DNA from: Narthecium ossifragum
Lineage: Eukaryota; Streptophyta; Magnoliopsida; Dioscoreales; Nartheciaceae
Length of the DNA: 64,000 nucleotides
Assembly (NCBI GenBank): GCA_963920575.1
Contig: OY986966.1
Coordinates: 7,802,871 to 7,866,870 of the forward strand
Direction: 5' to 3'
In this document: positions 24,560 through 36,567 of the stretch, in pieces
Numbering within the stretch: the first letter of the stretch is position 1
Layout: every line of letters begins with the position of its first letter
Position numbers and translations under genes: made by a program
The notes under the pieces: model-generated
Databases searched by the model: none
What the model saw: the letters and a program-made list of their open reading frames with translations, nothing else
What the model was told of the DNA's origin: nothing

Positions 24560-27500
24560 GCAGAAAAGTTGGCTGCATATAAGCCGAACAGGCAAAAGAA
24601 TGCAAAGTCTTATGCTGAAATCACCAAACACGTGTGCTGATGATTAGAGGGCACCCTCCCGTGGATGGAGTACGTGTTCAAAATATGATTGCAACATGTT
24701 TGGTGTTTAATTATATGAAGAACTGGCGGTAGGTTAATGATGACCCTCCCAATTAAGTACCTGGGATGCGACTTGGAAGGCCCACCAGTTGGAGAGCATC
24801 CAAAGACGTTAACGGACGTATCAGATAAGATGATATCAACAGTTTGGATCCAATGCAACGAGTATTATACCGACAAGCTGAATAACATCTGGGCATTGGG
24901 ACATGCAAGTGCGGGGGGAGCCAATCAGCCAATGTGGTGGTTAATTGTTTCAACTTCTTCCAACATAAGACGGCACCTTGATGAGCATAGCGCTGAAATC
25001 AATCAACATCTTGTTTTAACTTCTTCTAATGCGGCTCTAGCTGCAGAACTATTGACGTTTAAGGCATGGGTATTTGTTAGAGTCTACAGCAAGTGTGGAG
25101 ATTACCAAATGACAACCATCAAAATAGATTTATAACGACTTGAGCAACTCAGTAAGTAGTTAAAGCCGATTGGTCAGTAAGTATCACCTTGATCACATCG
25201 GAGCAAGGCCTTCCCATTAAGGCAGCGTCTGCTTAGAGAGTGGTAACTTTGAGCTGCCTATTCTGATATGGTTTATTGTTCCGAGAAAAATATAAGCAAG
25301 TCAGAAAAAGCAAAATCAATTCAGCAAGAAATTGGAATAAATTAGAAATGGACAGATGTGGACATCCAACTTTATCCTTGGTGCCCAAAGTCTTTGGAGA
25401 TTTACCTCCCTGTTGATATGTTGCAAGTCAACAGCAAAACCTGAAGAACAGAGGGTAGATCCACCTGGGCGAGTTGTGCGGAGCATCTAATTGGGATATC
25501 TATTTCCGTATTGCGGTGCTGAAACACACCTTTCAGCCTCTCCCTTGCAAGATGAAAGCATCTTTATCTCCTATATACGGATCTATAAAGGCAAATGCCT
25601 GCAATCAACACAATATGACAGTGGAAAGTAGAAGTAGAACACAAAAATCTACCCTATGACTAAACTCAAATCAGAAGTGATTTCAGAAGAGGCAAAAACC
25701 TTTTCCCCATAATAATCTTGTGTGTCTTACTACAAATGTCTGCACGCTTTTAATTGATCGAAGCACAGCTCAATGTTTGTTCTAGGCTAGATATATGAGT
25801 CACATTTCTGCGGACAACAATTTTTCACTCTGGCTAAACATCAATCTGAAGCATGTTACCATCCACCAGACCCGGACTGAAAATAGGTTTGCTTTTTCTG
25901 CTTAGCTAAACATCAATCTGAAGCATAATATAGTAATTTCTACTGTCTTTGTTATGATATTAAATTGGATCTAGCTTCTGCCGTTCACAGTATCTGCACT
26001 TTAGGTGCAAAAAAGCACTTTGCTTTCTCCGCTCTTATATTTGAAATGAGTCATCTATAAATGCTCTCTCCTTTTTTGGGCCTCTTTCAATAGGCCCCAT
26101 CAAAGAAGAGAGCCTGAAATGCGGACAAAAGGTTCAAGTCAGGTAGAATATTTAGAGAGATGGGAGACTCGTGCTTCACAAACAAGTGGCTAAAAAGCAA
26201 TAACTGGGACACATTGGACAAATTTCATTTGAACTACAAATGCAGAAGATCGATGAGTTAGAGGATATACCCTTTTGATGATACTATCTTCAGTAGAATG
26301 TGTGTTTGGAAAGGTAATTAACGCAAGATAACTGCAGCCTGTAAGCACTAATATGCTACTTCGACCAAAAATTTTACCCGGATGAGCATTGCAACGCATA
26401 TGCCTCTCGAGAGCAAGGATGCAAGAATGATCCAGCTAGAAAACAATCAAAGGATCAAGAATCTTTATATTCCTGTTGACGAGGAAATCTTATCATAAAC
26501 CAGCAATGGTCAAACTTAGTCTTAATATAAAAATCAGGGACGTGATCATAAAGGTTCAAACTTCTTCAAACTATGTTCGAACAGAGGTATTTATTTAAAT
26601 GAAAAAGATGATCAAGTCTAATTAAACTAAATTAAATAGAATGGCAGTAAAGAGAAACTGAAAATAAGTCTAGATTATGCTGTGAATAGAATCTAAATTA
26701 ATCTAAAGTTATCTTAACTAAATAACTAAACCAGATGAACTTAAAACAGTAACTAGAAAGATAAAAAACAGAAACTACTTATCTTAACCTAATTAAATCT
26801 AAATTATCCCTAAATTAAACCTACGATCTGAAAGCAAAGAAACATCATTAATAAAATTAGTTTAACTTAATATGAGAGTTAACCTAAACTAATTAAACCT
26901 AAATTACACTAAATTGAACTACCGAAAAGAATAAAAATGGAAAACCTATAATCCTAAGTTAAACTACCAGAAAGAACAGAAATGAAAACCATTAAACTGA
27001 TCATACTAACTACATTATTCCAAGAAAGCAGTAAGAAGAATAGTAATCCAACTAAAGATCTTCATTAATAAAAACTTACAGTTACAAAAGAAACGCAGGA
27101 ATCCATGCTCATAGCAAATTACAAGAGTGTCTAGGGGTTTACAGTGGTGACAAAAAGCTATTTATGTCTAAAGACCTAATAATTGCTCCCGCCTTGAGTG
27201 CTAATGGCGTAGATGAAGGAGATCGTGTGCTAACTGCGCCACAACGGCTCTTCCCATGTTCTATTATGGTTTGGAGAGTATACGTGGTCGATGCTCCTTC
27301 ATTGCACACGTCATTATTACGCTTGATTACTTATTGTTCCTTATCCACGTCATACCTGCATGTGTTTTATGACCTTAATTGACACATGTTTTAATTACTT
27401 CTGGACGATGGCTTCAATTGGCTTACTTTGTCATGACCTTTGGTCGATCATCGTCCTTTGCTTACTTCATGTTTGTTTTTGGCCGATGATTTGGTTTCTT

Positions 27501-27797
27501 GCTTTATGGACGATGCTCCATTTTTATCATATACATATGATCGCCCATTTGGTCGATGGGTTGCATCTGAACGATGAAACCATGTGCTTATATATATATA
27601 TATATGATCTTTCATTTGACTGATGGTTTACATCTGGACGATGGAACCATATACTTATCGGTCATCGGTCATTGCTTATTTTGCTTACGTGTCCATCATT
27701 AATTATTTAGCCATTATTTTAGCTAACATTTTGCCTCCATGCGGTAATCGAGGAACACTTTTAATAACGAGGTGACCGCATCAGACGGGATTTGACC
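24560..27797. other. Intergenic stretch without a supported gene
   Basis: Upstream of the transporter gene. Open frames here are short and match nothing I recognise. From about 26560 to 27110 the sequence is strongly A-rich, with repeated TTAAACTAAATTAA-like words, suggestive of a decayed LTR or leader. A degenerate repeat follows at 27540-27665. The right end (27798-27802, GTTTT) is the target site of the Tekay-like element, and the sequence resumes at 39152. Confidence 0.5.
27540..27665 (+). repeat. Degenerate direct repeat with TCGATG/ACGATGG words
   Basis: Two units of about 45-65 bp are aligned by GGTCGATGGGTTGCATCTG-AACGATGAAACC (from 27551) and GACTGATGGTTTACATCTG-GACGATGGAACC (from 27617). 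They are separated by a (TA)n run at 27591-27604. Further single GGTCGAT and GACGATG words occur back to 27400. Probably part of an old LTR. Confidence 0.5.
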
Positions 27798-28631
27798 GTT
27801 TTTGTGAGGACCCGTACCTCCAACCCGGTCCGACCGCGTTAGGTGGAGGGTCTGGTTTTGTGGTTTGGCTCGGTTGGCCTTGGGATGCGATCGGTCGATC
27901 GCATCGCTGTTTTTGACCCCAGTGGCATTTTAGTAAATATGCTCCCTGGTGGTCAGTTTCACACCCGCGTTACACACACGGCTTCGGATTGATGCAAGTG
28001 TTTGAGTAGAACCTTAAGGGCACTTCCGATCGGAAGATCGGAGCTCGATCGGGATAGATCGAATCGGACGGCTGTGATCGATTCCAGCTTTCTATTTAAA
28101 CCCTTTCTCTTCTCTCTTTCTTTCCTTCTTCTTCTCCTGTCATTCTCTCTTCCTCTCTCCAACCGATGGTGCTAGCGCTTCGGAGCGCGGCTTTCGAGGA
28201 GCGGATTCCGGCGATCGGAGTTGAGGGATGCGTGGTGGAGCTGCCCTGCTTGTTCAAGTAGGTGTTTCTACCTCGATCTTATAATCGGGTTCTCCTAGGA
28301 TAAGTTTCTTGTGCTTTCGCTGTAGGAATACATGTTAGAATGTTATGTAACTTGTAGCACATGTGTTGTGGATCGTTTCAAGTATTTCTACCTTGTGATT
28401 TCCGTATTTTATCAGATGATTTCCGTATTATCGCCGTTTCATCGGTTTTCGGCCATTGAGACCTAGGTTTGAGTTTTAACCATCAAAATTGTGTTTTGAT
28501 CGTACCATTAGCTTCCCCATCATCTTTTACACATGCTTGCAAAGTTTCATCAACTTTCAACTTGATTTGATCATTCAAATCCAAGAAATTGGATTTCCAG
28601 CACTGTTTTGAGGAACTGTGCCGTGGGGCTA

Positions 28632-28963
28632 ACGGTTGATCAGTGGATCGACCCGTCAAGCGTTAATATGCTTCTTTCGGGCCTGAGGTTCGACCGTCGG
28701 GCTCTGTCGCGATTTTGGCCTCCCACGGTCGATGCCCCGATCGACCGTGGTTCCTTCTCCTTTTCATTCCGCCTCACGGTCGACCGTCAGATCGACCGTG
28801 GTATCGTCCGTGAGGCTCTGTCCCGTTTTGGGTCTCCCACGGTCGATACACCGATTGACCGTGGCCCTTATGCTTTTCCCCCGACTAGCCCCACGGTCGA
28901 CCGTCGGATCGACCGTGGCCTCACGGTCGACCGTCGGATCGACCGTCGCATCAATCGTGGGCC
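28632..28963 (+). repeat. CGGTCGA hairpin array, 5' LTR copy
   Basis: Alternating CACGGTCGA and TCGACCGTG words. A clear unit near 28731 has an 11-bp stem CCACGGTCGAT / ATCGACCGTGG around a 6-nt loop. Relative to the 3' LTR one block near 28680 is missing and the last block differs, so unit number changed after or during the last transposition. Confidence 0.83.
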
Positions 28964-29565
28964 ACTGAGCTGTGTTTTCTGGTTTCCTTTGATTGGTTTT
29001 CATCTATGATTGATACCCAATCATGTTAGGAAACATACACGTCGTTTTCAAGGGATTTTCGAGGGATTTCTATCGAGATTGGGGGTTGAATTGGGCGTTT
29101 GTCTTTTTGGTGGATTTATGGATAGATGTGCATTTAAATACTTAGTTGAATGATATATTTAAATGCTTATTGTTGCTTAACCATTAGCTAGCTATGAGTG
29201 CTAGCTAATGTGGAATTGTGGAACCTTAGCCTGATGCCGGCGTGTGCCGAGGGCTATTGTATAAATGTTGACCAGTTACCTGTGGGGTAACTGTGGAACC
29301 TTAGTCTGTCAGGCGCAAGAGAGCACTGAAGACTATTGTATATCTATGTTCAATGCTTTGCTCTAATCTTTGTTTGGTTAGTATATATTATCTGTATTTG
29401 AGACCCTTTGCTATGCTCACCCCTTGGGCTAGCTGTAGGCTATGCCTAGTCCTGTATGATTATTGTCATGTTGTTACATGCTTATATCTGATTATCTATG
29501 CCTGAGCATTGCATGCATCTTGTTGACATTAGAGGCATATGAGGTTAGGCGGGCGATGGATTGAT

Positions 29566-31122
29566 GACACGCCTTGAAAAGTGTCGTTACCTTAACAAGG
29601 ACGCCAAAATTACAAATTTATAAACCGAAACACTACTAACTACTTAAGGGGTAGATAGCGATGAGTCCGGGTCGGTCCACAGGGAAAACAGGATTAAGCC
29701 TAATTACCATGCATAGTTCTAAATCAAAAGTTAAGGAAGATAGATGATAGTTGGTCTTTTAAACTAAATTGGGAGAATAACAATAGAGAAAAGGCTAGGA
29801 AGTTCTAATCCGTAATCGAGAGCTATCTAGGCATTCCTAGGATAAGAGCAATTCAATAAGTTCAAGATGGTTTTCTAGGGTTGATAGAAGATCGGCTAGG
29901 TCCACTATCACTCAACATAGATTCATTAGAAGCCTATGTCGGAATGAAGAACAAATCAGCGGATAATTGGTATGAAAATAATCAAAGTGGTTCTAGCACT
30001 TTGAGATCGCCTAATCGATAAAGATAAAGAATGAATCGTAGGTTACAATCATAGGTCTTAATGGTTCTAGCATTAAGGCAGTGGTTCTAGCACTCCTACA
30101 ATCATAAGCTAGGGTTTAGAATCCAATCCAAAGATCTAACATGGTTCTAGCATGAAAGCAACTTGAACAAGTCCTAATCCTAGCCTCTAACATGCAAAGC
30201 TCAAAACCAGCGATCGTAATCTCAGCGTAACTTTCACATCCGAACTCGAAACAAGGCGATTCAAGATTCGTTGGAAAGCTAAGACAAAGATCTACGACTT
30301 TTGTGTTTTGAGTTTTCACAAAATCCGGCTGTATACTCACGGAAAAACCGAGATAAGACCGACCGAAATTAGGGCACAAAGAGCAAACAAAACATTCACC
30401 ATGAGAACTATTACCAATAGATATATAAAATCCAAATTTAATCCATTAAACCATCATAAAGTACATGCTCAGATCCATAGGAAAACCGAAATAAACTCCC
30501 TATTACATCATAGAATTTCCTAGACAAAAGATTTAGCTACTCATCTTGAAGAGACGATCCATCGGAGAAGGTTGATGATGCGCTCCCACCATGGATCTAT
30601 CTTCAAGATCTAACCCTAATGTTTATGGAGGAAGAAGGACCAAGGAAACACTCAGGAGGAGAGGAAAATTCGCCTATGGGTGGCTGCCAAAAATCCTCTC
30701 CAACACCTATTTATAGGCCTTAATAAAACCCTAACTCGGATTAGATCTCAGCCCTTTATTTTTCTCCCAGCATCAAATGAGATCGATCTCCATAGGGAAG
30801 AAGATCGATCTCCTTCGTTCTGCGAACTCTGGATCTGGAAAACGCCCGACCAAGATCGATCTCCTTCAGGATGAAGATCGATCTCCTTTGCTTCGACTGG
30901 ACCGCTTCTTGCTGGAATAATGAGATCGATCTCCATTAGGATGCAGATCGATCTCCTTCACGCAGGATTGCCAAAATCACTTCGTTTTAGCCCCAAACTT
31001 GATCTAACCTTCGTTGAAGGCTCTTATACCTGAAATGCACAATAGACCATCAAAATAGCATTGCTCAGAGGCTAACAGGACCTAGTTAAAGGGGCGATTT
31101 GTGCACTTTTCACGCGTTATCA
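29566..31122 (-). mobile_element. Athila-like solo LTR (copy C)
   Basis: The 1557-bp insert starts TGACACGCC and ends GCGTTATCA on the plus strand, flanked by ATTGA (29561-29565 and 31123-31127). It is related to the LTR at 769: both share AACCCTAACTCGGATTAGAT and an oppositely oriented TATA (CTATAAATAGG, near 30716-30708). It is absent from the equivalent place in the 3' LTR (about 38325), which proves the insertion. No internal region remains. Confidence 0.88.
30779..30955 (-). repeat. GATCGATC array in solo LTR C
   Basis: Three pairs of AGATCGATCTCC boxes occur near 30780/30804, 30856/30880 and 30923/30947, each pair about 24 bp apart. The GAGATCGATCTC boxes are perfect 12-bp palindromes. 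Positions correspond to the boxes of the LTR at 769, but the bases between boxes differ. Confidence 0.78.
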
Positions 31123-31958
31123 ATTGATCGCCGATCCGAGGCTCTTGGGTAGCTCGGATCTAGCCTTAGGACCGCGGCTGGGTAGTCAGGATTAAGGTGT
31201 GATTGTTTGATCAGATTCTCATGTTATTGAGGATGTACGCTAGTTGACTCTGATCTTTGTTTTGAGGCTTAGAGGTCGTGTTGTCTTCCCAAGGCTAAGT
31301 GCTAAGGATGGTTGTCGGTGCGTTCCCGACGTGGTTCCCCAATGCATGGTATTCCAGCTTGGGTTAGGGTGATCCTGCATGTTACTGTTCCTTGGCCTCC
31401 TAGTAACATGTTCAGGAGAGAGGTTTCATGACAGGAGCCCTTGGGACATCGATAGGGTTATGGGACCCGTGGCATCCGTTAGACTTGAGCGGGGAGACAA
31501 CACTGTTGTTGTTTTCCTCCTTTCAGTGTGCCGTAGAGTAGAACTCTACTGAGCTTATCGCTGACTCCTACCCGGGCTGCATTTGCAGGTGCAGGCGCCA
31601 GTTCTTCAACAGTAGCGCCGGCGGGATCAGCTTTTGACGGCGCGACTACATCCAGAGGTGCTTGAGGTTGCTGGAGGATGAATTGTTGTGCTTTGGCAGC
31701 TTCATAAATTGTAAACGTCCTTTGAGGAATTTTGGATTATTGTATAAATCTTTCCCTTGGAGAAGTTTGTTATAGAATCTTGTATCAGTACAGCTTGATG
31801 TATATATATGAATTGGATTTCTGCTACGCCTCTGGAATATAAATTGTTTAAGTTTATCTGTCTTTTCCCCTTTGTATTACGCCAGTTGGAGATGAATAGT
31901 GTAGGTTTCCCCTCACGCCTCGGCTCGGATGGGTTTTCTGGGTCGGGGTGTGACAACT

Positions 31959-31970
31959 TGGTATCAGAGC
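31959..31970 (+). other. Primer-binding site of the Tekay-like element (tRNA-Met)
   Basis: TGGTATCAGAGC, the perfect complement of the initiator tRNA-Met 3' end, starts 4 bp after the 5' LTR. It is intact, so the element may have been replicable with proteins supplied in trans. Confidence 0.85.
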
Positions 31971-32784
31971 AGGCTGTAGGTCTCAGGCATAGGATTAGGC
32001 TTGCGGTTAAGGTTTTGAGTGTGGAATGGAATAATTCTAGGTCTAGAACATCCTTACATGTCTGTTTGCGATCGTGTGCAATGTGTTTGTCTTTCCGTTT
32101 GCTGCTGTGTTTTGTTGCTTCCCAGTTGCGTCATGACATCTCAGGGGGAGATGTGCATGCGCACCGGTGTTTTCCGTTCCCTCGCCTGACAGTGTCTCCC
32201 CCCGCTGCTGGGGACGAGCGAGTAGGGATTGGACGTGTGTTGCCTATGTACTCTTGGAATCCCAAGAGGTGGACCCGTTGTGGTCCAGAGGCAATGTTGG
32301 AGATCATTCGACAGTAGAGGACTGATTGAAGGAGGTGACCCGGATCCCGGATGTTTTGGACATCCTGGAGTATCGCTTGCTTGGGAAGTTGTTGTTTTCA
32401 TGCCTTCCCTGGAAGCGATTCGTAGTGACGCTTGTCGGGGCCACTAGGGACACTGTTGGTTGTGTGTTGAGAACAGTTCGCGCACTGTTCTCTGGCACCT
32501 ACCCTTGGAGGGTGGTGTAGTTGGGAGTACCCTCCTCTGGTTCTGGGTACTCGCACCACGTGGCGACACGTGTGTTGGTTGGTTCATCTGGCTCAGTGTG
32601 CTAGGGTGACAGCAGGGTGTATCCTAGACTGTGTGCTAGCTACTGAGACAAGTGACTTGAGGGTTGACACCGGGCAGTTGGGCGGTGGTCGTGGTGAGTT
32701 TTTGGGCTGTCGTTACTGCTTCTAGGGAACGGTCAGGTAGCCGTTGGCAGAGGCAATGGTTTCAGCATCAGCGACAGCCGTGGC

Positions 32785-33812
32785 AGCAACAGCGTCGTGC
32801 CGTCCTTTGAGGGGTAGCCTGGGCCGCCATACTGAGAGGTGTTCCACCGGGTGCTCGAGTGCTAGCCGTTGTGGGTCTTTTCCGCCTACGGTGCTGGTTG
32901 CGAGGGACCCTGGGCGTTTACCGCAGAGCAGTCGGGCGTGACACACGGCGTGGGCCAGAGCTGTGGACTAGTGCCTCAGTTAGGGCAGGTACCTTGGGCA
33001 GACGTGGGAATTTAGATTCCAGGTAGTGGCTTCAGCAGCAGCCAGTTTCAGAGCCGCCAGCTTCGACTTCAGCCTTCAGCTTTCGGAGCTTCTCGCAGCT
33101 TGCGATTTCTTTGTGGCTCTGGGTTTCCCCCTTGTGACTCGTCCCTGTGTAGCCGTGCCGGTTTGGGACTGGAGTCGGGCGTGGCTTTGGGTGTAGCCAC
33201 CGATTGGGACAAGAGCTTGGGTTGGTTGCTCTTGTCGGGGCGTTTGCTAGAGGTTGGAGACCTCTAGGTGTCCGTCGCCCACGTGTGGTACACGTTGCAG
33301 CAGCGTCGTGCCGGTCCTTTGAGAGGTAGCCTGGACCGCCATATGGAGAGGGATTCCACAGGGTGCTCGAGTGGTGGCCGTTGGGTGTCCTTTCGCCGAC
33401 GGTGCTGGTTGCGAGGGGCGCTGGGCGCTTACCGCAGAGCAGTCGGGCGTGGCACACGGCGTGGGGCAGAGCAGTGGGTTGATACCTCAGTTGGGGCAGG
33501 TACCTTAGGTAGACGCGGGAATTCAGATTCCAGATAATAGCTTCAGCAATAGCCAGTTTCAGAGCCGCCAACTTCGACTTTCAGCTTCAGCCTTCAGCCT
33601 TCGGAGCTTCTCGCAGCTTGTGATTTCTTTGTGGCTCTGGGCTTCCCCCTTGTGACTCATTCCCATGTGGCCGTGTTGGCTTGGGACTGGAGTCGGGTGT
33701 GGCTTTGAGAGTAGCCACCGATTGGGACAAGAGTTTGGGTTGGTTGCTCTTGTCGGGGCGTTTCCTAGAGGTTGGGAACCTCTAGGTGTCCGTCGCCCAC
33801 GTGTGGTACACG
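32785..33812 (+). repeat. Tandem duplication of about 514 bp inside the Tekay-like element
   Basis: The sequence from GCGTCGTGCCG (near 32789) through ACGTGTGGTACACGTTG recurs from about 33303, at a period near 514 bp with small indels. The two copies differ at scattered sites, so the duplication is not very recent. Neither copy has a long open frame. Confidence 0.75.
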
Positions 33813-34418
33813 TTGGGGTTCGACGGCTTCCTCGGTTGCGTCGGTTGGTTGCGCACCGGGTTGTGCCTCTTTGGCCGTGGGAAGGTGTCGTGGGTACACC
33901 TGACGGCGTTATTTCGCTCTCGTTGAAGATCGCGGTTCAGCGATCCTTCTGCTTGTCGAGAGCTGGGGTTTGTTCACCAGCTTGTGGTGAACTTCCTCCC
34001 CGTTGTTTTCGAGGGTGCTCTGGAGAGCAGCTTCCCCTCGTGTTGTTGTTGTTGTTGTTTGTGCAGCTATCCTTCTTGAGGAGCTTTCTGGATGTCGCCT
34101 TCGCGGGACACCGAGTTTGAGATCGAGATTCCTTTGGGCGGTTTTGAGCGTTGCGAGTTTGCAAGTGGATGCAAGCAGTATTTGGAGAGTCGAGGACTCA
34201 GTCGGCCGAGTCAGTAGTTCGGGATTTCGTTCGCCCAGGTGTGTTGCCTCAGAGTGTGTTCCGGTTCTCATTGTGGATGGTTCCCTCCATAGATATATAG
34301 ACTTCAGGAAGCTGGACAGTGTTGCAGCACAAAGTATGCACCCGCTGCAGTGTAACTATAATGGATTAGCAGTTGAGAGACTCGTCGACCGCTTCAGAGT
34401 TTGACCTTCGCGTCGACT

Positions 34419-34900
34419 ACACCAGCTGAGGATTCGGGATTGCGACATCCCGGAGGCAGCCTTCCGTACGAGGTACGGACTGTGCGAATTCACAGTGATG
34501 CCGTTTGGTCTGACAAACGCACGAGCAGCTTTCACAGATCTGACGTAGAGGATCTTCAAGCCGTACCCTGATCAGTTGCAGTAGCTTTCATCGATAGCAT
34601 CCTACTTACTGGCGCTTTGAGGAGGAGCACGAGCGATACTTGGTGTTTGCATCGCAGCTGCCGAGGGTGTATCGGCGTTATTTGGCTCCCATCGCGAGGT
34701 CTTGGCCTTCAGAGGCAGGTTTCGATGGACGGACAGTCTCAGCGGCAGGCAGATCAATTGATTCAGTCGGGCTCGACACAGATGTGCGACGGCAGAGGTC
34801 GAATACAGTATTCGAGATTCAGTAGAGGCATCTCCAAGACTACGGGACCGTTGACCAGAGTGACCAGGAGACAGGGGCTTTTGCCTTAAAGTCACTGAGT
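34419..34900 (+). pseudogene. Reverse transcriptase relic
   Basis: The word [20 protein letters not shown] followed by [11 protein letters not shown] identifies a chromoviral RT. After a stop and frame changes, AFIDSILL appears where the family has the FIDD active site, so the second catalytic Asp is replaced. EEHERYLVFASQL in yet another frame follows. Non-functional. Confidence 0.8.
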
Positions 34901-35199
34901 CAGTGCCTTTAAGGGTGATAGCCATTAGCAGTTGTTAAAAAGGCTAGAGCAGATTTGGTGGATTTGTCAGCTCATCGGAGATAGACAATCAGTGGGATCA
35001 GGTTTCGAGGATCAGATTCCATATGACTTCCCCTTTGGTGTTTACAGCATCCCAGCTCTCCCGACCAGAGTGATATAGGCCCAGGGTAGATATCCGGAGC
35101 TCGTGGAGATCCGTGCTGCGGTTGTTACCGAGCACATGAAAGAGGGCTGGACAGCGTCAGCAGACCGCAGATTGTGCTTCGTCAGCAGTGTTGCAGATC

Positions 35200-36240
35200 C
35201 GGCGGATCCATTGCAGCCCCTTCCAGTGTCAGAGTGGGAGCGGAAGCATACCATGGCGAACGTCATCACCAGATTGCAAGAGGTAGATAGGTAGAGTACG
35301 TCCCACTGCTAGAGTTTGCCTATTCCAGCAGTCATCAGTCCAGACGGATGCAGTGCCATTCTAGGTGTAGCACGGCAGTTCGTGTCGTTCATCCGATTGC
35401 TCAACCGAGGTTGTTGAGGCATCATCCACCATCCCAGACGTCGTCAGACAGTCCTCAGGGAGATCAACACAGAGCAGACGAGAGAGCTACTCAGGTCAGA
35501 GGCGACGATCTTTGGAGTTCTCAGTTCCTGACAAAGTGTTCCTGAATGTTCCTTCACGCAGAGAATCAGTCAGAGTTGGCAGGGACCGGAGACCAGACGA
35601 GGTGGAGGCCGAAGCAACCCTACCCCGAGAGTCTGCACCAGGACCATGACGGCGTGGAGCGACGACGACATCGAGCCTATAGAGTTTCCTGAAGGCTTTA
35701 GCAGACAGTTGATAGTACCCCAGAGGTGGAGTAGCAGATCCAGAGTTGCACGAGGACATCCTACGTGAGATTCACTCCTCTCCTATTGCTGTTCATTCAG
35801 GAGGCATGGAGATATATCATGGATTTTGTCGTCAGCTTGGTTGGCACCAGATATCAGAGGTCAGATCCAGAGACCATATGCAGAGGTCAGGTCAGCACAT
35901 ATACCATATGATATGAGTATGTGTGCCACATAGCAGTCCACATGTCAGAGAGGTGATCAGATGGCATGATGCTTCAGCTTCCATTACCTCAGGCCATGAT
36001 TACAGGATCACAGACAGATTCTAGTACAACTCTTAGGAGCCGGTGACCATTTTGTTGACTTTCGGCACAACATCTCGCGACACAGATGGGCACACGGTTA
36101 GAGAGGACCATTCAGATCCATGGTGACGTGCTTAGAGCACGCATTGTTGATGCAGACGTCAAACGACGAGAGCACATCCTCATGGTGGAGTTTGCCTACT
36201 TCCGCAGTTGACAGCTCAACACCGGCATTGCACCTTTTGG
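35200..36240 (+). pseudogene. Integrase relics in abnormal order
   Basis: LQPLPVSEWERKHTMANVITR (near 35209) resembles the start of the integrase core. EYVPLLEFAYSSSHQS (near 35300) resembles its end. HEDILREIHSSPIAVHSGGM (near 35745) resembles the zinc-binding region, which normally comes first. A second end-of-core word, HILMVEFAYFRS, is near 36174. The order and the duplicate show rearrangement. Confidence 0.68.
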
Positions 36241-36540
36241 GGGCAGAGAGATCCGGGCAGATCAGATCAGAGGTGACAGCCGTTATAGTTCACAGTTGGC
36301 CATGGAGCAGCCAACGGAGATTATGAATAGACAGGTTCAGATGTGAGAGGCAGGCCGATACTGTTGGTGAGGATCAGGTAGAGGCGTGGTAGTGCAGAGA
36401 GCTTGACGTGAGATCGAGGGGATTGCATGTGCCAGTGGTTTCCCCGATTGTTCAACCCAGCAGGAAGTTTTCTTTATGTGTGCGTTCGTGCCACAAGGAC
36501 TAGTTGGTTCTTCTTTTCCGGCCCTACCCTTGAATTTCGA

Positions 36541-36567
36541 GACGAAATTTCTTTAAGGGTGATAGGT
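36541..36567 (+). other. Polypurine-rich tract of the Tekay-like element
   Basis: The text TTTAAGGGTGATAGGT directly precedes the 3' LTR start at 36568. It is interrupted by pyrimidines, weaker than usual. Confidence 0.55.

Larger units (their letters stand above)
27803..31955 (+). repeat. 5' LTR of the Tekay-like element, interrupted by a solo LTR
   Basis: Without the insert (29566-31122 plus one ATTGA copy) the LTR is about 2.6 kb, matching the 3' LTR. A TATA-like CTATTTAAACCC lies near 28094, followed by pyrimidine-rich sequence (CTTTCTCTTCTCTC), a plausible promoter and start. The hairpin array at 28632-28963 lies downstream of this TATA, so it would be transcribed. Confidence 0.87.
31971..36540 (+). 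pseudogene. Scrambled gag-pol relics of the Tekay-like element
   Basis: No frame longer than about 180 codons exists and none is convincing. Recognisable words appear in small islands and in an unusual order: RT first, then late integrase, then the integrase zinc region, then late integrase again. Gag and protease cannot be identified, although the duplicated block at 32785-33812 lies where they would be. The final word LEFRDEISL (near 36530) is the usual end of chromoviral pol. Confidence 0.72.

Noticed and set aside
24737..25135. 132-codon plus-strand open frame upstream of the transporter gene
   Set aside because: No recognisable domain, no clear promoter, and ordinary AT-rich composition.
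28608..29009. Open frames reading DRRIDRR, RSTVGSTVAS or TVDPTVDRE in LTR hairpin arrays (also near 8130 and 37500)
   Set aside because: The CGGTCGA words keep most frames open; the peptides are low-complexity by-products of the array.
33032..33571. 179-codon minus-strand frame in the Tekay-like interior
   Set aside because: It spans the 514-bp tandem duplication antisense to the element and has no domain.
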